Assembly: GCA_016718565.1 (NCBI GenBank) | Contig: JADKCZ010000001.1 | Location: forward strand, 310,001 to 374,000 | Reading direction: 5' to 3' | Length of the DNA stretch: 64,000 nt | Source of the DNA: Anaeromyxobacter sp. | GTDB taxonomy: Bacteria > Myxococcota > Myxococcia > Myxococcales > Anaeromyxobacteraceae | Translations under genes and position numbers: made by a program | Notes under the pieces: generated by a model | Databases searched by the model: none | Told to the model about the DNA's origin: nothing | What the model saw: only the letters and a program-made list of their open reading frames with translations | Shown: piece by piece, positions 45,946 to 55,200 of the stretch | Numbering within the stretch: position 1 is the stretch's first letter | Layout of the letters: each line of letters begins with the position of its first letter

Positions 45946-47736
45946 GTGGCCACCGGCACCACCATCCTGGTCGGCATCGGCGCCTCCGCCGGCATCGCCA
46001 TCGGCCGCTGCTGGCCGGTGGACCGGCGCAAGGTCCGCACCCCCAAGCGGCGGCTCGGGCCCGAGGAGGTGGAGCCTGAGCTGGGCCGCTTCCGCGCCGC
46101 CCTGGAGCGCTCCGACCAGCAGCTGGGCGAGGTGCGCCGCAAGGTGGCCGAGGCCGAGGGCAGCAGCGCCGGCGACCACGTCGCCATCATCGACATGCAC
46201 CGCATGATGCTCAAGGACGAGATGCTCGTCCTGGAGGCGCAGCGGCTGGTCCGCGAGGAGCGCATCAACGCGGAGTGGGCCGTCAAGCGGGCCGTCCGCA
46301 AGATCAAGGCCGCCTTCTCCGACGCGGCCGACGAGTACTTCAAGGAGCGGCGCGCCGACGTGGACTTCGTCGGCGAGCGCATCATCAAGAACCTGCTGGG
46401 CGAGCAGGTGGACGTGGACGAGCCGCCGCCGGAGGGGGCCATCATCGTGGCCCACGACCTCTCGCCGGCCGACACGGCGCTCTTGCTGCACGACCGCAAG
46501 GTGGCGGCCTTCGTCACCGACGCCGGGGCCAAGACCAGCCACACCGCCATCGTGGCGCGGGCGCTGGAGGTGCCGGCGGTGGTGGCGGTGGGGCGCATCA
46601 CCGCCCTGGCCGATCGCGGCGACTGGATCATCGTGGACGGGGCGCGCGGGGTGGTCATCATCGACCCCACCCCGGGCGAGCGGGCCGACTACCAGGTGGC
46701 GCGCGAGCGCTGGCTGGAGCACGAGCAGGAGCTCCTGCGCACCCGCGACCTGCCGGCCTCGACCCAGGACGGGGTCACGGTGCGGCTGGCCGGCAACATC
46801 GAGTTCGCCGAGGAGGTGCCCAGCCTGCTCTCGCACGGCGGCGAGGCGGTGGGGCTCTACCGCACCGAGTTCCTCTACCTGCAGCGCGAGCAGCTGCCCA
46901 CCGAGGAGGACCACTACCAGGACGCCCGGCGCATCCTGGAGCAGCTGGCGCCGCGGCCGGTCACCATCCGCACCTTCGACCTGGGCGGCGACAAGCTGCC
47001 GGCCGGCATGCGGGTGCACACCGAGAACCCGGCCCTGGGGCTGCGCGCCATCCGCTACTGCCTGCGCCAGCCGGAGCTCTTCCGGGCCCAGCTGCGCGGG
47101 CTCCTGCGCGCCGCCCCCCACGGCAACCTGCGGCTCATGTTCCCCATGATCTCGGGCATCAACGAGCTGCGGGCCGCCAAGCGGGCCCTGGCCGACGTGC
47201 GCGAGGAGCTCAGGCGCGAGGGGCACGACCTGCCGCCCATCCCGGTGGGCATCATGATCGAGCTGCCCAGCGCGGCCGTCATCTCCGACCGGCTGGCGGC
47301 CGAGTGCGACTTCTTCAGCATCGGCACCAACGACCTCATCCAGTACACCATCGGCATCGACCGGCAGAACAAGGACGTGGCCTACCTCTACAAGCCGCTG
47401 CACCTGGCGGTGGTGCGGCTGCTCAAGCTGGTGTGCGACAACGCCGCGGCGGCCGGCATCCCGGTCTCGATGTGCGGCGAGATGGCCGGCGAGCCCATGA
47501 ACGCGCTGGTGCTGATGGGGCTGGGGGTCACCGAGTTCTCCATGAACGGCCCGTCCATCCCGCTGGTGAAGCGGGTCATCCGGGCGGCCCGCGCCGAGGA
47601 CGGGCGGGCCCTGGCGGCGCGGGTGCTGACGCTCACCTCGGCCGACGAGATCGAGCGCGAGGTGAAGGACGAGATGAGCCGGCGCTTCGGCGCCTTGCTG
47701 GACCACGACGCCCAGGTGGGGCCGGTCTCGGGGTAG
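45946..47736 (+). CDS. ptsI: PTS enzyme I (phosphoenolpyruvate-protein phosphotransferase)
   Basis: 596 residues, GTG 45946, directly after ptsH. VGIGASAGIAIGR start; active-site His199 in AGAKTSHTAIVARALEVPA; PEP-binding GLYRTEFLYL, RTFDLGGDKL, GTNDLIQYTIGIDRQNKDV; and SMCGEMAGEP with the catalytic Cys. It starts phosphate flow PEP to EI to HPr to IIA. Last gene of the hprK-rapZ-PTS run. Confidence 0.98.
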   Translation: MATGTTILVGIGASAGIAIGRCWPVDRRKVRTPKRRLGPEEVEPELGRFRAALERSDQQLGEVRRKVAEAEGSSAGDHVAIIDMHRMMLKDEMLVLEAQRLVREERINAEWAVKRAVRKIKAAFSDAADEYFKERRADVDFVGERIIKNLLGEQVDVDEPPPEGAIIVAHDLSPADTALLLHDRKVAAFVTDAGAKTSHTAIVARALEVPAVVAVGRITALADRGDWIIVDGARGVVIIDPTPGERADYQVARERWLEHEQELLRTRDLPASTQDGVTVRLAGNIEFAEEVPSLLSHGGEAVGLYRTEFLYLQREQLPTEEDHYQDARRILEQLAPRPVTIRTFDLGGDKLPAGMRVHTENPALGLRAIRYCLRQPELFRAQLRGLLRAAPHGNLRLMFPMISGINELRAAKRALADVREELRREGHDLPPIPVGIMIELPSAAVISDRLAAECDFFSIGTNDLIQYTIGIDRQNKDVAYLYKPLHLAVVRLLKLVCDNAAAAGIPVSMCGEMAGEPMNALVLMGLGVTEFSMNGPSIPLVKRVIRAARAEDGRALAARVLTLTSADEIEREVKDEMSRRFGALLDHDAQVGPVSG

Positions 47737-47793
47737 CCGCCGCGGCGGTGGTCCGTCCGCCGGAGCGGACGGGCGACAGTGCCGTCCGCCATG

Positions 47794-47822
47794 TTGACAG
47801 TCCCTTACGGGGCCGAATACGG
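47794..47822 (+). promoter_or_regulatory. Candidate sigma70-type promoter of metK
   Basis: TTGACA (47794-47799), a 17-nt spacer and ATACGG (47817-47822). The -35 is perfect, the -10 weak. It leaves about 25 nt of leader before metK. No SAM riboswitch was recognised in the gap. Confidence 0.5.
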
Positions 47823-47854
47823 TGCGGCCCTTTCGAACCACCGTCAGGAGCCAC

Positions 47855-49015
<1,161 letters not shown>

Positions 49016-49103
49016 TCTCCGGCGCCGCGCCGCAGGGCTGTTCCGGGGGGCTCGCCGAGGTGGCGGGCCCTTCGGCGTGGAGGGGGTCAGTTCACACGCC
49101 TGG

Positions 49104-49130
49104 ACCGATATCGGTTCGGACGTCCGAACC
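49104..49130. promoter_or_regulatory. Two overlapping perfect palindromes after metK
   Basis: ACCGATATCGGT (49104-49115) and GGTTCGGACGTCCGAACC (49113-49130, 18 bp) share three bases. They are too short-looped for a terminator stem, have no U-tract, and look like a dyad protein-binding site. Confidence 0.5.
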
Positions 49131-49196
49131 ATCCTTTGGGGGGAGGGGTGGGCGGCAGCGGCAGATAGAGAGGCCAGCCTCCGCCCCGCCCCCCGG

Positions 49197-49242
49197 CCCC
49201 CTCACCCCAGCCCTCTCCCCCAGCAAGCTGGGGGAGAGGGAG
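49197..49242 (+). repeat. REP-like palindromic element
   Basis: CCCCTCACCCCAG followed by 14-bp inverted arms 49211-49224 and 49227-49240 around AA. Near-identical to the copies at 8572 and 49304. Confidence 0.8.
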
Positions 49243-49303
49243 CTCGAGCGGACGAGTCCACGGCTCCCGCGGACTGAGTCTCCCGGTGTTCGAGGTCATC
49301 CGG

Positions 49304-49348
49304 CCCCCTCACCCCGGCCCTCTCCCCCAGCGAGCTGGGGAGAGGGAG
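49304..49348 (+). repeat. REP-like palindromic element
   Basis: CCCCCTCACCCCGG followed by inverted arms at 49318-49331 and 49334-49346 (one G shorter). Same orientation as the 49197 copy, about 107 bp away. Confidence 0.8.
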
Positions 49349-49471
49349 CGCAGACCGTGGTTCTCCGCGGCAGGGTGGGCGGCACCACCGTCTAGCTGGT
49401 GGTGGACGGAGCCCGCACTTCCGGCATTCCAGGGGCAGAAGCCGTCCCTGCCAGGCGGCACGCCTTGTCTG

Positions 49472-49510
49472 CTCCCTCTCCCCTCCGGGGAGAGGGCAGG
49501 GGTGAGGGGT
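49472..49510 (-). repeat. REP-like palindromic element, inverted copy
   Basis: CCCTCTCCCC-TCC-GGGGAGAGGG (49474-49496) followed by CAGGGGTGAGGGG, i.e. the head sequence on the other strand. Opposite orientation to the two upstream copies, making a small REP cluster. Confidence 0.75.
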
Positions 49511-49555
49511 GGGGAGAGGGGGGAAAGACCGCCCCGACTTGATCCGCCACCCGTG

Positions 49556-49587
49556 ATCGTTATATCCGTTCACCCGGATAGAGCGAT
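49556..49587 (+). promoter_or_regulatory. Extended inverted repeat overlapping the ArsR/SahR-like start
   Basis: TATCCG-N6-CGGATA (49563-49580) lies inside a larger dyad ATCG...CGAT (49556-49559 with 49584-49587), all centred at 49571.5. The right end overlaps ATG 49586, so protein binding would block initiation: a strong autoregulation candidate. Confidence 0.55.
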
Positions 49588-50566
49588 GAAACCCGCCCCC
49601 GCCCAGCCCCCTGCCGCCGACCCCTCCCGGCCCGCCGCCCTGCTCGGCTGGATGGACGGGCTGGCCGACGAGACCCGCCTGCGGCTCCTGCGGGTGCTGG
49701 AGCGCGAGGCGCTCTCGGTGCAGGAGCTGTGCGACGTGCTGCGGCTGCCGCAGTCCACCGTCTCGCGCCACTTGAAGACCCTCTCGGACCAGGGCTGGCT
49801 CACCAGCCGGCGCCAGGGCACCGCCAGCTTCTACGCCTTCTCGCCGGACGCCGAGGCCGGGGCCCGCCGGCTCTGGAAGCTGGCCCGCGCCGAGACCGAG
49901 GCCTGGGCCGCCGCCGGGCAGGACGAGCTGCGGCTGGAGGCGCGCCTCAAGGCCCGCCGCGCCGGGGCCCAGGAGTTCTTCGCCGGCGCCGCCCAGGAGT
50001 GGGAGGCGCTCCGGGCCGAGCTCTACGGCGCGGCCTTCGAGCGCGAGGCGCTGGGCGCCCTCCTGCCGCCGGACTGGATCGTGGCGGACCTGGGCTGCGG
50101 CGCCGGCACCCTCACCGCCGCCCTGGCCCCGCACGTGGCGCGGGTCATCGGGGTGGACCAGTCGGCCGCCATGCTGCGCACCGCCCGCCGCCGCCTCGAC
50201 GGCGCCGCCAACGTGGAGCTGCACCGCGCCGGGCTGGAGGCGCTGCCGCTGCCGGCCGCCTCTTGCGACGCGGCGCTGCTGGTGCTGGTGCTGGCCTACG
50301 TGCCCGAGGTGGCGCCGGTGCTGGCCGAGGCGGCCCGCATCCTCAGGCCGGGCGGTCGCCTGGTGCTGGTGGACCTGGCCCGCCACGACGACCAGGACTT
50401 CGCCCGCCGGCTCGGCCAGGCCCGCCTGGGCTTCGCCCCCGCCGATCTCACCCGCGCCCTCGCCGCCGCCGGCCTCGCGGGCGCCACCGTCCGCCCGCTG
50501 CCGCCCGAGCCGGGCGCCAAGGGGCCGGCGCTGCTGCTGGCCACCGCCCACCGGCCGGGCCCCTAG
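49586..50566 (+). CDS. ArsR-family regulator fused to a SAM-methyltransferase domain (SahR-like)
   Basis: 326 residues from ATG 49586. N-terminal ArsR winged helix (about 15-95): DETRLRLLRVLEREALSVQE, LPQSTVSRHLKTLSDQGWL. C-terminal methyltransferase fold (about 165-320): VADLGCGAGTLTAAL (intact motif I), VIGVDQSAAML, AARILRPGGRLVLVDLARH. This domain pair next to metK and ahcY matches what is known of SahR, an SAH-responsive regulator of the methionine cycle in proteobacteria; orthology is inferred. It sits between metK and ahcY and has its own dyad operator. Confidence 0.85.
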   Translation: MKPAPAQPPAADPSRPAALLGWMDGLADETRLRLLRVLEREALSVQELCDVLRLPQSTVSRHLKTLSDQGWLTSRRQGTASFYAFSPDAEAGARRLWKLARAETEAWAAAGQDELRLEARLKARRAGAQEFFAGAAQEWEALRAELYGAAFEREALGALLPPDWIVADLGCGAGTLTAALAPHVARVIGVDQSAAMLRTARRRLDGAANVELHRAGLEALPLPAASCDAALLVLVLAYVPEVAPVLAEAARILRPGGRLVLVDLARHDDQDFARRLGQARLGFAPADLTRALAAAGLAGATVRPLPPEPGAKGPALLLATAHRPGP

Positions 50567-50684
50567 GCGCCGCTTCCCTCCTCCCGGCGCGGAGCCCTCG
50601 AGCCCGCGCCGCCGCCGGACCAGACCACGCCGCACCGAAGCCCTGACGCCGCACCGAGACGCCACGAACACAAGGAGACGAACC

Positions 50685-52145
50685 ATGGCCGCCAAGAAGA
50701 AGCCCGCCTCGAAGCTCGAGTTCAACGTGAAGGACCTCTCCCTGGCCGCCTGGGGCCGCAAGGAGATCGAGCTGGCCGAGAAGGAGATGCCGGGCCTGAT
50801 GGCCATCCGCCGGGAGTACGGCAAGCGCCAGCCGCTCAAGGGGCAGCGCATCACCGGCTCGCTGCACATGACCATCCAGACCGCGGTCCTCATCGAGACC
50901 CTGGTGGACCTCGGCGCCGACGTGCGCTGGGCCTCCTGCAACATCTTCTCGACCCAGGACCACGCCGCCGCCGCCATCGCGGTGGGCCGGAAGGGCACCG
51001 AGGCCGCCCCGGCCGGCGTGCCGGTCTTCGCCTGGAAGGGCGAGACCCTCGAGGAGTACTGGCTCTGCACCGAGCGGGCCCTCGACTTCGGCGCCGGCAA
51101 GGGCCCGACCCAGATCGTGGACGACGGCGGCGACGCCACCCTGCTCATCCACAAGGGCGTGGAGTTCGAGGCGGCCGGCAAGGTGCCGGGCCCCGAGACG
51201 GCCGACTCCGAGGAGTACGCCGTCATCCTGCAGCTGCTGGCGGCCACGCTGAAGCAGGACAAGAAGCGCTGGACCCGGGTGGCGGCCGCCTGCGCCGGGG
51301 TCACCGAGGAGACCACCACCGGGGTGCACCGCCTCTACGACATGCAGAAGAAGGGGCAGCTCCTCTTCCCGGCCATCAACGTCAACGACTCGGTCACCAA
51401 GTCCAAGTTCGACAACCTCTACGGCTGCCGCCACTCGCTGGTGGACGGGCTCAACCGCGCCACCGACGTGATGCTGGCCGGCAAGCTCTGCGTGGTGCTG
51501 GGCTACGGCGACGTGGGCAAGGGCTGCGCCCAGGCGCTGCGCGGGCAGGGCGCCCGCGTGGTGGTCACCGAGATCGACCCCATCAACGCGCTGCAGGCGT
51601 CGATGGAGGGCTACCAGGTGGTCCGGCTCGAGGACGTGGTGAAGACGGCCGACGTCTTCGTCACCGCCACCGGCAACCTCGACGTCATCACCACCGAGCA
51701 CATGTCGAAGATGAAGGACTGCGCCATCGTCGGGAACATCGGCCACTTCGACAACGAGATCGACATGGCCGGCCTGAAGAAGGTGCCGGGGCTGACGCGC
51801 GTCAACATCAAGCCGCAGTACGACGCCTTCGTCTTCCCCGACGGCCACCGGGTGCTGATCCTGGCCGAGGGGCGCCTCCTCAACCTGGGCTGCGCCACCG
51901 GCCACCCGTCCTTCGTGATGTCCAACTCCTTCACCAACCAGACGCTGGCCCAGATCGAGCTGGCGGTGAACCGGAAGAAGTACGGCAAGGAGGTCTACAC
52001 CCTGCCGAAGCACCTGGACGAGAAGGTGGCGGCGCTGCACCTCGAGCAGATCGGGGCGCGCCTCACCAAGCTGACCCCCAAGCAGGCCGAGTACCTCGGC
52101 ATCTCGCCCAAGGGGCCGTTCAAGCCGGACCACTACCGGTATTAG
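50685..52145 (+). CDS. ahcY: Adenosylhomocysteinase
   Basis: 486 residues from ATG 50685 (AAGGAG upstream). Hydrolyses SAH to adenosine and homocysteine with bound NAD. GSLHMTIQTAVLIETLV, WASCNIFSTQDHAAAAI, the NAD motif VVLGYGDVGKGCAQAL, VTEIDPINALQASMEGYQV, GNIGHFDNEIDM and the C-terminal KPDHYRY are all conserved, with the long insertion typical of many bacterial and eukaryotic forms. With metK and the SahR-like regulator it closes the SAM cycle. Confidence 0.98.
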   Translation: MAAKKKPASKLEFNVKDLSLAAWGRKEIELAEKEMPGLMAIRREYGKRQPLKGQRITGSLHMTIQTAVLIETLVDLGADVRWASCNIFSTQDHAAAAIAVGRKGTEAAPAGVPVFAWKGETLEEYWLCTERALDFGAGKGPTQIVDDGGDATLLIHKGVEFEAAGKVPGPETADSEEYAVILQLLAATLKQDKKRWTRVAAACAGVTEETTTGVHRLYDMQKKGQLLFPAINVNDSVTKSKFDNLYGCRHSLVDGLNRATDVMLAGKLCVVLGYGDVGKGCAQALRGQGARVVVTEIDPINALQASMEGYQVVRLEDVVKTADVFVTATGNLDVITTEHMSKMKDCAIVGNIGHFDNEIDMAGLKKVPGLTRVNIKPQYDAFVFPDGHRVLILAEGRLLNLGCATGHPSFVMSNSFTNQTLAQIELAVNRKKYGKEVYTLPKHLDEKVAALHLEQIGARLTKLTPKQAEYLGISPKGPFKPDHYRY

Positions 52146-52164
52146 CGGCCGCTTCGCGGCCGCT
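52144..52164 (+). terminator. Hairpin at the end of ahcY
   Basis: AGCGGCCGC-TTC-GCGGCCGCT, a perfect 9-bp stem with 3-nt loop beginning at the TAG stop. Followed by GCTTGTAG, only a weak U-tract. Lies between convergent ahcY and the RHS gene and could serve both. Confidence 0.5.
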
Positions 52165-52232
52165 GCTTGTAGCCCAGACCGCGGCGCCCCAGGACTTCCT
52201 CCCGGGGTCGCCGCGTCGTCATTGGCGGACCG

Positions 52233-55200
52233 TCACCCCTTGGTGCCGGCGCCGTGCGACTCGTAGGCTTTGGTGTCCATGGGCGGGCCGAAGTCCCGAT
52301 GGCTTGGCTGGGTCTCGACGCCGTACTGCTTGGTGGAGAGGTTCTCCTTGAGGATGACCCCCGCCTGCCCACCCTGCTCGACCATGACGAAGCGGCTGTC
52401 GCTCGGATCCATCCCGCGGAAGGTGACCGGCTCGTTCAGGTTCAGGTGCCGCCGGAACCCGTTCGGCGACAGCCGAGAGGAGTCGTAGAAATCGGTTTCG
52501 TGGGACGAGACGAAGAGCGTGTCGCCCGGCCTGACCCTCCGCCGGCCCGCGCAGACGTCCTCCAGGCCGGAGGGATCGATCCGGTTGACCGGGTCGTTGC
52601 CGGCGTAGGCGTACAGGTTGGTGTCGCCGGCCGCGAAGCCGATGGGGTCCTTGGAGGTCCAGCGTCCGGTGGCCGGGTCGTAGTCCCGGGCCCCGAAGTG
52701 GACCAGGCCGGTGTCGAGGTCGCGCAGGCCGCCGGCGAAGCCGAACGGCTGGAAGCCGGGGTTGCTGTCGAGGAGGACCTGGCCAAGGGCGTCGTAGTCG
52801 AGCCGCTGCGCCACCGCGCCGCTGGCGGCGTCCACCACCAGGCGGGGGCTGCCGAGCTGGTCGGAGAGGATGCGGAAGGTGCCCGCGCCGCTCACCAGGT
52901 AGTCCGGGGCGTGGTGGCCCGGGCGGTAGACGAAGACCGCCTTCACGGCACCGGCGCCGTCCAGCCAGGCCACCGGCCGCTCGCCGTCGAACAGGTAGGC
53001 CTCGGCGACCGCGCCGTTCACCCGCTTCCCGATGCGCCGCCCCAGCCCGTCCAGGAGGTAGTCGAGCTGCCGGCCGTCCGGCAGCAGGACGCCGCGGAGC
53101 CGGCCGAGCGCGTCGTGCTGGTAGCTGGTGGTGCCGGCGCCACCGGTGCGCGAGGCGAGGGTACCGGTGGGCGTCCAGGCGTAGGTGGTGGAGCCCGCGG
53201 CGAGGAGCCGGTCCTGGGCGTCGAAGGTGGCGCTCACGGCCGGCCCGCCGGAGGCGTGGGAGGTGCGGTTCCCCTGCGGGTCGTACCCGGAGGTGGACGC
53301 CAGCGCCCCGTCCACCGTCACGGTGGCCAGCCGGCCGGCCGCGTCGTACCCGTAGTCGATGGCGCGGGTGGTGCCCTGCACCGTCTCGACCACGCCGGTG
53401 ATCCGGCCGAGCGCGTCCCGCGACCAGGCTGCGGCGTAGAGGGGGCTCCCGCCGGCCGAGGCGGCGAAGGTGGCAGGTGCCCCGAAGGCGTCGTGGCCCT
53501 CGCTGGTGGTCACGGTGCCGAGGGTGGTGGAGGTGGGGAGGCCGCTCGCGGCGGCCCGGCCGATGGCGAGCGCGCCCGCCCCGACCAGCAGGCCGTCGGC
53601 GTCGTAGGTGAGGGCGGCGGTGACGCCGCCCACCGAGGTGGAGGCCGGCCGGTGGCGCGCGTCGTGGGTGGAGGTGACCGCGCCGGCCACGGCTCCGGAC
53701 CAGGCCTGGGCGGTGAGCAGCGCGCCGTCCCAGCCCGCGGTGAAGGTCACGCCGCCGGCCGCGGCGGTGGAGAGCCGCCCGGCCGCGTCCCAGGTGAAGG
53801 CGGCCGTGCCGGCCCCCATGGTCGAGGCGACGAGCTGGCCAGCGGTGCCGGGCAGGCCACCGGAAGCTGCCGCGTAGGTCTGGACCACCGCGTCGCCGTC
53901 CGGCAGGTCGAGGCGGGCCAGCCTCCTGTCGGCGTCGCGGGTCACCAGGGTGGACAGGGTCCCCGCCCCGCTCACCGCCGGCGGCGTGACGCTGGCCAGC
54001 CAGTCGGTCGGCGCCCAGGCGAGGGTGTGGGCGCTCCGGCCGGGCGGCGTCACGGTGGCGAGGTGGCTGGCGGCGTCCCAGCCGAGCCCGAGCAGGCGGC
54101 CGCCGGGGAGGGACTCGCCGGTGACCTGGCCGAGCGCGTCCCGGGCGAAGCCGAAGGTCCGCCCCGGGGCGTCGGTCAGGCTGGAGAGCCGACCATCCGC
54201 GCCGTAGGTGAAGGCCCTGGTCCGGGTCCCCTCGGCGCGGCCGGACACCCGGCCTCGCGCGTCGTAGCCGAAGGTGACGGGCGTCAGGCCGGCCGGTGAG
54301 AGGGTGGTGGCCCGCCCCTCGGCGTCGAGCTGCAGCGAGCCGGCCCGGCCGGTGGGTGAGGTCAACGTCCAGGTCCGGGTCGCGGCGGCGTAGGCGGCGC
54401 GCCAGGTCTGGCCCGCCTCGGTCACCGTCTCCTCGAGGGCGGTGACGCTGAATGGATTCGAGCGCAGCGCCAGCGACGCCGTGCGGGTCGCGGTGATGGT
54501 CCGCGTGTTCCCGCTCGGGGTCTCCACCATGATGGAGGCAGCCACGGGAGCGACCAGCCCCCAGCGCGGGTCGGGCCCCCACTCCACCGTGGTGACGGTC
54601 CCATCTTCGGCGGTCGCGACCACGCCGCCGGCGGCGTTGGTGGTCCAGGAGCGGGTGGCGCCCGAGGCGTCCACCACGGTGCGGACGAAGCCGCCTTGCG
54701 GGAGTTCGGTCACCCGGTAGCGGCGGTTGCGGCCGAGCGCCGAGGTGGTGGTCACGGTGCGATCGCCCTGGGTGCCGCTGCGGGCCAGCGTGGTGACCGC
54801 GCCGCCCGGGCCCCGGTCCTCGGTGAGGCGGCCGAGCGAATCGTAGGTGTAGCTGTGGGATCTGCCACCGGGCTCCTCGAAGGACTGGAGCAGGCCGGCG
54901 GCCGAGGAGATGGCCGTCCGCACTCCACCCGTGGGGTCCTCCACTCGGGCAAGCCAGCCCGCGCCGTCCACGCCGAGGAGCGTGCGATGGCCGTAGGGGC
55001 CCACCAGGGCCGTTGGCGTGCTCCCCGACCGCTCCACCGCCGTGACGTTGCCGGCGCCGTCGGTCATGCTGGTGAGGCGCCCCGAGGCGTCATAGGTGAA
55101 GGCTCGGATGAGGCCGCCCGTCGTCCCCTCCACGGTCCTGAGGTGCCGCCCTTCGGAGGTGAAGACGTGGACCTCCTGCCCATCCTCGTCGGGGATCTGG

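Larger units (their letters stand above)
49016..49585. other. Gene-free region with palindromes and REP-like elements between metK and the ArsR regulator
   Basis: 570 bp without a credible gene. It holds two overlapping palindromes (49104-49130), three REP-like elements (49197-49242, 49304-49348, 49472-49510) and a palindromic operator just before the next start. Open frames here are by-products of the palindromic elements. Confidence 0.7.

Noticed and set aside
49286..49585. N-terminal extension of the ArsR-methyltransferase protein from 49286
   Set aside because: The extra residues come from REP-like elements, and the ArsR fold begins just after ATG 49586.
50567..50684. SAH riboswitch upstream of ahcY
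   Set aside because: The gap lacks the conserved core and pseudoknot segments; only Ala/Arg codon-like GC-rich spacer and an SD were seen.
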